A stretch of 64,000 nucleotides of DNA from the NCBI GenBank assembly GCA_001600175.1, contig BCJC01000005.1, forward strand, positions 42,471 to 106,470, given 5' to 3'. Source of the DNA: Erythrobasidium yunnanense (taxonomy: Eukaryota > Basidiomycota > Cystobasidiomycetes > Erythrobasidiales > Erythrobasidiaceae). The position numbers and the translations under genes are program-made. A model generated the notes under the pieces. That model was not told the origin of the DNA. It made no database searches and saw only the letters and a program-made list of their open reading frames with translations. Below, one piece after another: positions 23,831-34,743 of this stretch; the stretch's first letter is position 1; every line of letters begins with the position of its first letter.

Positions 23831-24906
23831 ATGCCTTCTTGTGAGTAGGCACAGGCACCTGGTCAATCGACATTTTGAAACAAGAGACACGCTGACCGGG
23901 ATATGCGCGAAAAACAGCCCCAAACGTACAGCAAGAGATTGCAGCATTAGCACAGGACTGCATTGCTGTCTGGGATGGCCAGGCGTCGAGTCTGGAAACG
24001 ATGCGAGAAGAAGCATCAGCCGTCAATGGCAACATCTCGGGCTCAGTCACGGCAGCTATACTAGAAACGCTGGATCTAGCGACGCTAGACACTGTCGCTC
24101 ATGCGGTCGCTTTACATGAACTGGAAGCCGTATCTGTAACTGCTCTCTTGGTCGCCGACGGGACTGGTGCTGTACCCTGCATGGTCGACTCAGCCATATT
24201 CAAGCAGAAGGTCGCCGCATTCGTGCCCAATACGCCAAGATCCATCACTCTACGCCGTGTCTATACTTGTGGTCGCGCGCCTGGAGACGGTCTCATCCCT
24301 TATACCTTTATCGTCAAAGATTTCGACCTGTCCGTACTCCCGTTCGGGAACCACAAGACAGACTTGCTCGATACCTTCAACAGATAGATAGATGAAGGGC
24401 GCATAGCTCCCAGAAGCATGAGAGCTCCTCCTAAAGATCAGCCAAATCCTGCACAAGCGAGAACGACAGGTCACGCTGTTGATATCTCCCGCGATGTGAG
24501 TGGATGTCCAGTCTAGTAGTCGTATATCAAGACTGAAATTGCATCACATAAGATTGCCATCGTAAGCATGCGAGTACAGGCTCAAGTGCAAATGGACAAA
24601 GAAGACCAGATGACTGTCCAAGGGCAGGCAGCCGCAAGAGCGTTACAGGGCGAGGCTGCAACAGGAATGGAGGGCCTTCATCTGGGCGGTAGCACCTCCG
24701 CCAACAGAGGAGGGAAGGTGGGAGGACTGGGAGACAGCGGCTTTGGTCGTTCCGTCAGGGGAAGCGTGACGAATGACAGAATAAGAATGCATTCAGCATC
24801 GTCTGATGTCAATCGTCACGCTGCCCGGGCTGGACTTCCAATGCCTCCGCCTTCCCAAAGGCAACGCCAGGACACCAGTGGAGAGTCCAGGCCAGCTTGG
24901 AAATGA
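23831..24906 (+). pseudogene. possible OB-fold (replication-protein-A-like) gene with in-frame stop
   Basis: Unrecognised with certainty. A short first exon (MPSS) joins across a 77-base intron (23841-23917) to a long frame. It holds helical sequence VQQEIAALAQDCIAVWD, then VTALLVADGTGAVPCMV and IPYTFIVKDFDLSVLPF, whose beta-rich pattern resembles an OB fold such as that of RPA32. A TAG at 24385-24387 interrupts the frame, which continues open afterwards and joins by a likely intron to a Gln/Gly/Ser-rich C-part ending near 24906. CAG to TAG would explain the stop. The neighbour at 25.2 kb shows the same fold types and the same kind of stop, so the two may be one former pair. The fold assignment is inference. 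Confidence 0.4.
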
Positions 24907-25211
24907 TTGCGAGACCACTCTGCTAGATGATAGAGCGACGTGGGAGTGATTATGGAAGGCGGTCTGTACATCTTCCGTTTGCATGTGAGCTATGCCAGCA
25001 AATGCAAACCTCGCTCTTGCGCAATTTTCCCTTCTTTGCTTCTGAATCTTGTTTCATACTTGAAAATGATGATATTCCTGAAGAAACATCCAACACTAAC
25101 ACCCGTTGGCAAGCTTTGCTTAAATCGTTCTGACAGGTCTGACTGCCCGACCACCTCGCTATTTCTGGTCTTCTCTTCTTCGCTGAAAACGACCTTCGAG
25201 ACTTTAGCAAC

Positions 25212-26435
25212 ATGTCTGTTATAACATTCTCACGATGCGCTATCTCTTCCTTCCAGCCGCCGGTAGACTCTACACCCACCTTCTTCACGACGTCTCGCTA
25301 TCTAGAAGGCGTGCTGGAATTGCAGTCAGACCGGGACAAGCGTGTGATCCTCACATTGAGCGATGGAGACGGTTCTGATCACACGATATTGTTGATCGCT
25401 TAAGACGACGATGCTTTCGCGAACGCAGACTTCTGGAGGAAAGCCATTGAAAGAAACACTATCAAAACGGGCAAGAGGCATGTCCTAACTCGGTTCTGGT
25501 GCATTCCAACAAGAGACGGAAATGGTACACTCGACTGGCAGGTCAATATGAAAGAGGATACGTGCTTAGGTGCGACTCTGTTGCCGGAAGCCATATGAGG
25601 AGTCGCCAAGCTGACCGTAGCTTCTCGTTGCCGTGCTTTAGTCTGTATAGAAGCAGATTGCGCAAGGCGTCCGCTGCAATCACAGCCGCATAGACCACCA
25701 AATGCGGCCACCCGTATCGATCAAGGTCAATCTTCTCATACTGGACCGCCCGAGCCCGTCAACCGCTCTGCTGGCCGACCTGTAACGACTGCTTCAGTCG
25801 GTGTATCTACCTCTTCCCTTAACTCGCGCGGACCTGGACAGCAGTTGCGATCCATCTCGAATCCATCCACTAGTCGCACGGATCCTAGAAGCGCAATGCT
25901 ATCAAACGCAGGTACAAGCAGCTCTAGACCCCCATCTTTGCGCCCAGTCATCCCTGGAAACGTGTCGGCGGCACCCAGATCTGCCTCTTTCGGTACTCCA
26001 CCCCAGCAGGCCCAGCCAGCTGCTGCTCGCGCAACAACATCGACTACCTCTGCTTCCTCTACCCAGTCCGGCGTCCCTGCTGCCAATACCTCGCCATCCA
26101 GAGCGGAAGCTGGACAGACATCTCGTCCGATAGCAGGCCGAAGCTCTGCGAGCAATCGTACGGCTCAACCGACATCTCAATTAAACCGCGGTGCTGTCAG
26201 TGGTATCCAACCGGGTGTAGCAGCTTCTGCATCTGGTCCTGGTCCTTTCAACAAAGTTGGTCAGAAGCTGTTGGTAGACGCCATCGCAAACTTGATGAAG
26301 ACCGGGCAGTACAAGGACGGAGTGACAGCGGCAGACATAAAGCGATCTACCGCTGCCCTTAGGACACTCGAGATCGAGCCCACCTTGCGGCATCTCGGAG
26401 ACAACTATGAGATATACAGGCTGGGCAATAGGTGA
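25212..26435 (+). pseudogene. possible OB-fold plus winged-helix gene (RPA-like) with in-frame stops
   Basis: Starts MSVITFSRCAISSF. A segment with YLEGVLELQSDRDKRVILTL, SDG and later RHVLTRFW resembles the N-terminal OB domain of RPA70. A long Ser/Pro/Ala/Gln-rich linker (about 25720-26230) follows. The end, with KLLVDAIANLMKTGQYKDG and LGDNYEIYRLGN, looks like a small winged helix such as that at the end of RPA32. Two in-frame stops (TAA at about 25401, TGA at 25596-25598) break an otherwise continuous frame of about 408 codons; the second might lie in an intron. Both stops could come from C-to-T change of CAA and CGA. The mixture of domain types is odd, so treat the family as tentative. 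Confidence 0.4.
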
Positions 26436-27360
26436 GATTGTCGATCATATCCGATGCAACAGACCAGACTGACATCGTGTGTCTCAGATACATGACTGCA
26501 CGATTCTGAACACATGATGCTTCAGACCTTTCACGCTGTCGTATGCTAGCATGCTGTGAAATCAGCTGTACAGCTCCGACCCCTGTTGATTAAGACGAGC
26601 ATTAGTTCCGAGAGCGCAAAGCTGTATATCCGGTACCCAAGGTACTTCGACTGATATATGGCTGATTGCATCGTCCGGCTTGAAATACGGAAAACTGATG
26701 GGAAGGATGCTGATATCAGCAAAGGAGAGGATGGGCAGAGAAGCGGCACATGCTTACACATAGTAGAGCGCGCATTGATACGTATTCGCTAGCTCTTCAA
26801 AGCTCCGGAGGGTCTGCAAAGGTCGAAGAGGAGAAGCTTTGCCAGAACCAGATGGAGAGCACACTATAAGAGTAGATCTACATCGACAAAAGCTTCAGCT
26901 GGCTTCGTCAGTCATACAGCGCAAGCAGTTCTCATACAGAAAGGAAAGAGACTTTGCAGCAAAGTTCGAAAATATTGCTCCAATCAATTGATGGACTACA
27001 GTATAGCATACACTATAAGCTGACGCGGTATACGCTGTTCACAAAGAGCAGATCAGTCATGTCTCTTTGCCAGAATGCCGAGCTGCCGTTCGACGTACCA
27101 GATAGGAAGGACCAGATACTGAAGCGAATCAAAAAGAGAAGCTTGTCGGTTAGGCTTTTCAGTGATCTAGTAGGAAGGATCGGCAAGCGCAAGAGCGCCG
27201 AAGGCTGCTTCCCATCGCTTGCAAAGGCGGTCGAAGAGTTTCCGGGAAACGAGTTGATCCCGGCCAGAACGATCGAGAAAGGGCCAAGTAAGAGGTCGAA
27301 ATGTACGAAAAGCACTGTATCTCACAAAGAATTAGCATGGTGTTGCGCTTCATTGGTTCA
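26436..27360. other. no confident gene
   Basis: Contains a 71-codon minus-strand frame (26546-26761) and the start of a plus-strand frame that is antisense to the tandem array. Possibly the degraded 3' end of the array. Confidence 0.35.
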
Positions 27361-30300
27361 TGACGACGGCGCCACCTTGTCAATTTGAGGTACTTATGCG
27401 GTCCTCCAGCCCGCCCGTTGCCTTCAGATCATCCTCCTCTTATATCCTGACATATTCTCCAACACGACTTCCTCGGTTGTCACTTCAGCCTTCCCACAAA
27501 TCGGCCGCGCAGCCAGTTTGACCAGTAGAAAGGTCGCAAATCGAAGCCAACAGAATAGAGAGCTGCAGGACATCATTAGTTAGTATATATATACTAACGT
27601 CTGAGGCGTAGCAGTGAATCCACGTACCAAATTGGACGATTTTCCTGCCAAGAATCGTTCCTAGCTGTCGCGGGCCTCAAGGATAGTCAAGAAGGAGCTA
27701 CTGTGGATCATAGCATGTTAGCGAGTGTGCATAAGCTAATCGAACTGTAGTCGGGCTTACACTGCCCGAGCTATACCAAATCGGCCAAATCCGATCGTTT
27801 CGTAGAAGTCAGTATTCCGGGCTCAAGTGAGACAGTAGCATGGTTTGTCGTTCGTGATAAAGGTCGAGTTGTTCGACGCGCCTAGAAAGTCGACGGTATG
27901 TCCAGAACAGAGGACTACGGTCGAGGGTGCATTGGAGGAAGGATAGTCGGGGCGAGGGAACCTCGTGAAGGAGCATCACTAGAAGCGCCCGCTACGTGTG
28001 TGCAATCCAGCAGACTGCGAAACACCAAGCATTAGTCCGCCTACCCAACTTCAAACGAGCTTTTTGCGCGCCTCGCAGCCGTCAACCGCTTCTGCCATTC
28101 TAGCGGCTCTTCCATCTTCCAGCTATGTCGGCGCTGATCTAACACCCTTTCGAACAGCTCGCCGGCCCTGTTGCTAGCTCCACACTCGACTTGGTCTCTT
28201 TAACCAGACCATGCAGGAAAGCAGGCCAGCCGGTAAGAAAGTCGCTTGTCGAGGGAAGGAAGATCGAAAGCTGCAGAAATCAGCGTGTATACCAACGGCT
28301 GAAGTCTAGCAACACACGATCGTTCTCGTTGCTTGCTCTTGCGCTACTCTGGAAAGCCGGAGAAGAAGTGCACTGTAGCAGAAGAATGGTCAGAGATGTC
28401 TATACATCTAGCTAGAGCCATGCCCGACTTACCCGGTTCACGCTAATACTGTTCGAGGAGATTGTGCTGTTTATCAAAAGACAGACTAGAAAGCCGCCAA
28501 TATTGCTACAGTATCTTGCATTGCACATAAGCGTTGTATGACTGTCGTTCGGCGCCAGCGAAGCCTGTAGGGGCATGCCGTCCATTTGCACCAGGTAGCG
28601 AGGACCGGCCACTGAGACGAGTCCAGAGCTAGGCTTGGGAAGGAAAGCCATGTAGCCAAGTGAGAAGTGCAGAGCGCCAGAAGGGAGGCATTGAGAAATG
28701 CTTCTGTCTAGGGCTGGCGAAGGCGGTCGAAGCACCTGGGCGGGACGAGCCAAGATGTGCCAGACATATCGCGAAGGCAGCCAAGTCAAGATGTCGAGGT
28801 ACATGACGAGCACTGTAAGACATAGAAAGCGTGTCAGCAGGGTGCTCAGCTTCCTTGCATGTAGTTGACGGCGCCCACCTTGTCAATTTGAGGCCGCTAG
28901 GCGCTCCTCTCAGCTCCTTCGATATCGTCCGCATGTTGATGTTCTCCTACTATGTCTTAGCACGATATCCAGCACGACTGCCCCAGTCGTCACTGCAGTC
29001 CTTCTACCATTCGGCCTCGCAGCCAGCTTGACCAGGGGAAAGATAGCCAGTTACAGCCTGCAGGATAAAGAGCTACAGGACATCATCAGTAAGTAGATAT
29101 ACCAACGGCTGAGGCGTAGCAGTCAGTTCACTCACCCAATTGAACGATTTTCAGAATGAAAACCGCCGCCAGCCGCCGTGAGCTGCGAGGAGACATGAGA
29201 AGCAGTATACTATAATAGAGACCAAGTCAGTGATAATGTCAAAGCTAATGAGTGAGGTAGCCTGACTTACCTTGACGGAGCTACGCCCAAGTGACCAATT
29301 TCGGACGTTTCCCAGGAGCCAATAACCCGGGACAAAGACCAGCCAGTAGGATAGCTTGTCGACCATAATGAAGGTAGGCCATTTCCTTGCCCCCCGGCAT
29401 GGCGACCCTATGCCGAGGACATAGAGTCACGGTCAAGCTCAAACCCGAGCAAGGGCAGTCGAAGCCCATGGAGGCCAAAGAGGAGGCCGTTAGAAGTGCT
29501 TACTTATCAAAGTACATCTAGTATGCTGCGAAGGATTCAGCGTCAGTTTGCTTACTCGACTTGTATCGAGCTTCGAGTTCGACTTACAATGGGCCCGCTT
29601 GCGCTACTGCCGGCTTTCCTTACTCTTCGCTTGTTCTTGTCCTGCACAACTAACATTCCCACCAGAAGCATCCCTCGAGCTGTCACTGCATCTTCCCGAG
29701 GAATCGACCGCGAAGCCGGCTTGACCAACAGAACGGTCGCTAGTCGGAGCCAGTAGGAGGGAGAGCTGCAGTAAATAATCAGTTAGTAAACATACTGACG
29801 GCCAAGGCGTAGCAGCTGATTCATGTACCAAGTTGGACCGTCTCCATTGGCGGAATCGTCGCCAGCGGTTCTGAGCTAACGAGCGTTATGCGAGAGAAGT
29901 ATGCTGTGGCGGAGAGCACGTCAGCGAGTGCGACCAGGCTGTTCAGAGCATAGCCGGACTCACAATGTCCCAGCTATAGTAAATCGACCGGATTTGAGCG
30001 TTTCGCAGAAGTCGGTATTTCCGGCAAGTGACGATCCAGTAGCATAGCTTGTCGACCAGAGTAAAGGTAGAAGCGGTCGTTCGGCCGGAAGAGTCGACTG
30101 TATGACCAGAACAGAGAGCTACGGGTCGAGCTCAAACCTCGGCAGGAACAGTCGAAGCCAGTCGAGGCCAGAAAGGAGGCCATCAGAAGCGCACACTTCT
30201 TGAAGTCCATCCGGTATTCTGCGGAGGATCCAGCGTTAGTTTGCTCACTTGACTTGTATCGAGTTTCTCGCGCGACCTACGATGGACGCTCAGTACTGTC

Positions 30301-31222
30301 AAGGAAAGCGGCCAGGTAAGATATGGAGATGTATAATGAACACTGTATGACACAGCAAAGCAGGTTAGCAGGATGCCCGCCGTCATTGTCCGCAGGTGAC
30401 GGCACCACCTTTCCAGTTTGAGGCGCTTCTGCGCTCACCCCAGCTCCATCAATACCGTCCACCTCTTCTCCTACTATATCCTAGCATGTTCCCCAGCAAG
30501 GCTTCCCTGGTCATCACTACAGCTTTTCCATTATCCGGCCTCGCAGCCAGCTCGACCAGTGGAGGGGTCGCATCTTGACGCCAATAGGATAAAGCGCTGC
30601 AGTACATTTCCAGTTAGTATCTATACTGACGGCCAAGGCATGGCAGTCAATCAACGTACCAAGTTGGGCGATTTTCATTGTCGAAATCGCTGCCAGCCAT
30701 GATGTGTGCGAAGGATGGGCTATGAAAGATACTCTGTAGTAGAGAGCAAGTCAGTGATGCTGTCAACGCCATTCAGGAGGCAGCTTGACCTACGACGTCC
30801 GAGCTATACTAGATCGACCGGATTCGGTCGTTTCTCAAAAGTGCGTATTTAGGCGCTTCGATAGGGCAGTATGGCAGCTCGTCAGCCGTACTCCCAGTAG
30901 GGTTCGTCGTGCGGCCCCAAGAGTCGACTGTGTGCCGAGAACAGAGAGCCACGGTCGAGCTCGGATTCGAGGTAGGGCAGTCGATGCGGGAGGAAGCTGT
31001 GAAGAAGGTCATTAGAGGCGCCTGCTTCTTGTCATTCATCGAGTATACTGCGAAAGAGCCAGCATTAGTTGACACACTCGACTTCAAGCGCGTTTTTCGC
31101 ACGACTTACAATGCGCGGCCGACGTAGGCGTCCTTTCGGCCTGTTCTCCTGCTCGCCTCTTTCACTTCCATCCAGCATCCTATTGAGAGCTTTGCTGCCC
31201 TTGTCGCTTGCTGTGAAACACG
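27361..31222 (-). repeat. tandem array of about five degenerate intron-bearing units, unknown gene family
   Basis: An unknown unit repeats at least five times, all with the same orientation. A shared landmark (GAGCTGCAG followed by a short intron-like stretch and AAGGCGTAGCAG) occurs near 27567, 28271, 29071, 29761 and 30592, i.e. every 0.69-0.83 kb. On the minus strand each unit shows exon-like blocks between GTRAGT and YAG sites. One block has DKLCYWIV or DKLSYWLV, with a tail like LLRNAQIRSIYYSWDI. Another, C-terminal, has LRFATFLLVKLAARP or a close variant, then a basic tail. The hydrophobic blocks suggest small membrane proteins. Frames differ between units: the 27.8 kb unit has CGA changed to TGA, the 29.0 kb unit a TAA and the 30.0 kb unit a one-base insertion. 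Most or all units are therefore decayed. No known domain recognised. Confidence 0.65.
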
Positions 31223-31326
31223 CATCAGCTGGAAACGCTCGCCCGTTAGCGGAGCCAGCAAGTCAGTCGCAGGCTCGAGAGATGAGCCAGGTAGGGCGTT
31301 GAACAATGCATTGCTCCAATGCTATC

Positions 31327-32018
31327 CTACAACTCTAGCAGGGCGCTGCCGACCAGCTTCCTACAGCTCTGCGAGCCAGACGAGCTCAAAGTAGCTCTTG
31401 TGATCGACCTTGACAGACTCTTGAAAGCCTGTAACCCTCTGTAGAGCTGCGTATAGGTCGTTCTCGTGATGCCAAGTCGTTCTTGTGACTGCAAGACCTC
31501 GCTGTCTTGTCGCTGCGCGAGATTCTCGTCCAAGCACAAGTCGACCTTGAAGTCGCCCGTTTCGCCAAAGATTGAGCGCCTACAAGTTGGGCGTATGTTG
31601 AAGTGTGAGGTGCTCCAGTCGTCCAGGTGTAGCTTCGCCAGCGTAATTGACAAGTCGGAAAGTGCGCGTTTCACTCGATGGGAGAGAGAGAAGCAAAGGG
31701 TCGAAAGCTAATTTACAACTCGAATACTCTGGCCTTGTACCGCAATAGTACTACGCTCATGTCTTTAAGTAGGTTTCTGTATCTAATGCTGCCTAGTAGC
31801 TCCGCCCAACCTTCGAAGACCTCCTTCGTCGCTGACGCCATTGAACCGCCGTTGAGGGAGAAGATGAGGGGATGGAATGAACCTGGGCACATGTCCTTGT
31901 ACTTGTTGATCTTGTGTTCGGCCAAGTCGGCGAAAGACCAAGACAGACTCGCTTCAGGACCCAACGAGGACCTGGTCAGGACCAATACAGGACTTTCTAA
32001 GGACCTATCCAGGATCAT
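31327..32018 (-). mobile_element. possible LINE-like retrotransposon 3' remnant
   Basis: The minus-strand frame at 31713-32018 contains AEHKINKYKDMCPGSFHPLI, followed by FSLNGG and, about 35 residues on, an Arg/Ala-rich end. This pattern (K..KY, then aromatic-P-x-hydrophobic-FS-x-x-G) is like the extreme C-terminal region after the reverse transcriptase in many fungal LINE-type polyproteins. No reverse transcriptase core is present. A second 115-codon frame downstream (31327-31674) is unassigned. Low confidence; it could be an unrelated hypothetical gene. Confidence 0.3.
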
Positions 32019-32369
32019 AGAGTACTATACACAGCGCTATAGTACGCTCTGCGAACTCTCCAGTGCACTCTCGCCCGATCACGTCGCGTCTCCTGTGCCC
32101 GATCACCTCCTTTCCAGGCGCCTGAACCCATCTCGCTGGGATGGCATCGTTTTTCGATTTTGAAAGTACTTTACATAGGTGCTTCTAAGGCTCTGTGAGC
32201 CAAACTGATGCGTAGCTTCACGATGCGCTCGGTGTTTGGTCGCGCCGCGGTCAGCTTTGTCCAAGTTTTGGAGCACGTGACTTTTTTTTTGTTTGCAGCA
32301 CAGCGGCTCATACTGAAATTACTGAATGCTCTCAGCTGCCTAACACTCTGCCTCTTGCTTGGTTATATG

Positions 32370-32797
32370 ACGCTGCGCGCAGCGCTCATTCTTGTTTGCT
32401 GCACTTTTCGTACACTGTCTCTGCCTAATCCATCCGACTGTGCTGTTGTCATCTGGCGCTGCGCGCAGCGCCAACTGATATAACGGCAGCGTGACCTCTA
32501 CTCTGCTTTTCTCTATAGGTGTAGCTCTTTAATCATTAGGCGCTGCGCGCAGCGCCTAATGTGATACAGCAAATCCCTTATTCGTCCTCGATCCATGCCA
32601 CAAGAACGCGCAGCGTCAGATGTATGCTCAGTTGTCGTTTTATAATAGCAGCTGTATTGACGCTCTCTGTTTGATCTTTGTCAGCAGGCGCTGCGCGCAG
32701 CGCCATATCGACCTGATGTTTGCCTCTCTTCTTCTACGGTATGCTCTTGTACAACTTTCTCTCTGTTTTCTGTTCATCGGGCGCTGCGCGCAGCGCC
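32370..32797 (+). repeat. array of five or six GC-rich perfect palindromes, about 85-base period
   Basis: The 18-base perfect palindrome GGCGCTGCGCGCAGCGCC occurs at 32455-32472, 32539-32556, 32687-32704 and 32780-32797. A 14-base core copy lies at 32371-32384 and a half copy around 32605-32616. The copy at 32539 is extended to a 26-base perfect palindrome (32535-32560). Start-to-start spacing is about 84, 84, 65, 83 and 93 if the half copy is counted. Spacers are AT/pyrimidine-richer and not alike. Each copy can form a very stable hairpin or cruciform. No protein family is visible, although the repeat makes recurrent RCAQR peptides in one frame. Confidence 0.95.
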
Positions 32798-33360
32798 GTT
32801 ACTCTACAACTGTCACTTCGAGTTCGCGTAAGGCGTTCAGCGGAGGTCCTTCGAGTCGGTGTTTGCTCGACTGGAGCGGAAAATCATGATGAATGCGGTT
32901 AAGGGCTTGGTGTATCAAATGAAAAAAGGAATGCCGTAGATGTCTTGTCTCGCCATAGAAGAGGCCGTACTTGAGTGATCAAAGCTGCGTCAGCCTTCAG
33001 ACATGGCGGCTTATGAGACCAAACGTATACACACCATACTCAAACAGCTATCAAAGTAACGTAAATCTTCGTGCCGCAACCAAGGAGTACGAAGCTCGCC
33101 TTCAAGGGGCACTCGCTATATTGGAAGACTCGGGGCACTCATAAAGCAGGTTGAGCTATCAGGAGCTCTGCAAGAATGAACAGAATCGCACAACCCACTA
33201 TCTTCTGTCTGAAGTGCTCTTCCGAGGAGAAGTAGGAACGTTAGCGACTAGTTCTTGAGGTCGAAGGCAGGTACCGGGCAGTGAAGTCTGCTAGGAAGAG
33301 ATACTGTTGCTACGCAGAGCTCGGCAGGGAGATCCTTAATGCAGAACCATGGCTGTATTT
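32798..33360. other. no recognisable gene
   Basis: No frame with family features and no repeat recognised between the palindrome array and family R copy 4. Confidence 0.4.
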
Positions 33361-33369
33361 CCGTAGATT

Positions 33370-33900
33370 TCGATTACCTGGTAAGTGCAGGGGAAGTATC
33401 ATCCTCAGCTTCTGTCCTCCTTTTGTATAGAGGGCTGGAGATGATATCAGGAAGCTTACATGCCATGACTGCTTCATCTATCCTGCATCGCCAACCGATG
33501 CTGGCCTTGGCGTAAGTTCTGCCAGCTCGATTCCAGGACAAGTCACTCAAACAGGAACGGCAGGGAGATGCAGAAGACGTTGAGCGAGGTTTGGTCTTGC
33601 TGATGAGCTCAACTGCGACTGAGCTGCTTGCAGCAGGAAAAGGCTATCGATGACTTCTGGCCGACCCGGCGGCGCAGAGCTGGCATTGGGAAGGACTGAG
33701 AACGGTTCTACATTTGCGCTACATCGTTTGCATTCGTTCCAGCTCGTACTGCTCGGTGCTCCTGACTGCTCATCGTTGCTGTCCACGGCTTTTCCAGAAA
33801 TCGATAGGAACCGCAAACAAATCGATGAAGCTTTTGTAGACTGGGTCCATCCTCATCGTCGTCGTTGTGCACTGCCTTCTAAGAGCTGAAACACCTTATC
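33370..33900 (-). pseudogene. family R copy 4
   Basis: Closest in arrangement to copy 2 (13.4-14.05 kb). Shared minus-strand pieces include FLSISGKAVDSNDEQSG near the 5' side and LLQAAQSQLSSSARPNLAQR, the counterpart of MLPAAQSQSSSSAIPNLLQR in copy 2. A splice-like border (GGCATGTAAGCTTCC) follows. Frames disagree with other copies beyond these blocks. It is probably inactive. Confidence 0.55.
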
Positions 33901-34743
33901 TTCGCGCTTCGCTGGCTCGACTGCCTTTCAAAGACCTGGCGGGTGGAACGAAACAGCCAAAGCTGCCGCTGCTTGGAGCAGCAAAATACAGTCGCACTGT
34001 CAAGATGCGCACACGACGCAACTGACCATATTATTTGCATTCCATCGCTCGATGTCGCTACGGAGGCCATTCTACTCTACGAGATTCGATACCGCAAGAC
34101 TCGGTGAGCTAGTAGGATACAACAGCAGCGAGTATCCTACCATCATCTCTTATTCTGCTGCCTAGCCATTAGCTATGAGCCGATCGGTTTGCGAATCTAC
34201 CACGAAGGTCCCATCGCATCCCCCATTTTCGGCTGTCTATGGCCTGTCAGTGTCTTCCCACAATGCGATCGTCATTCATCAGAGCTTGTCGTATGGACCT
34301 GCTAATTTCAGCCCCGATATGTTATCTCAACTCTATCTCTAGCATAGGCTATTCTTTCTGGACTCCTAACGGTCGAGCAATGCATTCTGAAGTGCAGCAA
34401 ATACTAGCTCGACAAGTTCAAATTTCGCCCGAACGACCCGTCGCATAGTCAAGACCAACACCGCAAGCACGCAAGCTATCTCGGACGCAAGTCAAATTCT
34501 GCCTTTGACTGAATCGAAGTACTGCTCTACCGTGTCCCATTTCCAGCAAGACTCGCCTGGGTTGAGGTATTCGTTGTGTGCATCTCCTGAGCCAAGAATG
34601 AGACCTTCTCCCATTGCACTGTGCAGGAAATTCATCTTAGCGGGTCACAAATTCGCTTCTTCCTGAAACCGAAGTCTACCGAAATATTCTGGACGCAATC
34701 TCGCTAGCGAACACCTATAAGGACAGGTGTGAGCTGAATGTCA
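33901..34743. other. no recognisable gene
   Basis: About 840 bases with only short frames (69 and 63 codons) lacking motifs. This is the boundary between the decayed region and the intact cluster starting at 34.74 kb. Confidence 0.4.

Noticed and set aside
26954-27388. 144-codon plus-strand open frame
   Set aside because: Its second half is antisense to the leftmost exon-like block of the tandem array, which is supported by comparison with other units. No family match.
31678-32163. 161-codon plus-strand open frame
   Set aside because: It is antisense to the LINE-like C-terminal segment. Its composition is unremarkable and no motif is visible.
32370-32797. Palindrome array as a CRISPR
   Set aside because: The repeats are perfect palindromes of only 18 bases, spacers vary from about 45 to 75 bases, no cas genes are present and the host is eukaryotic.
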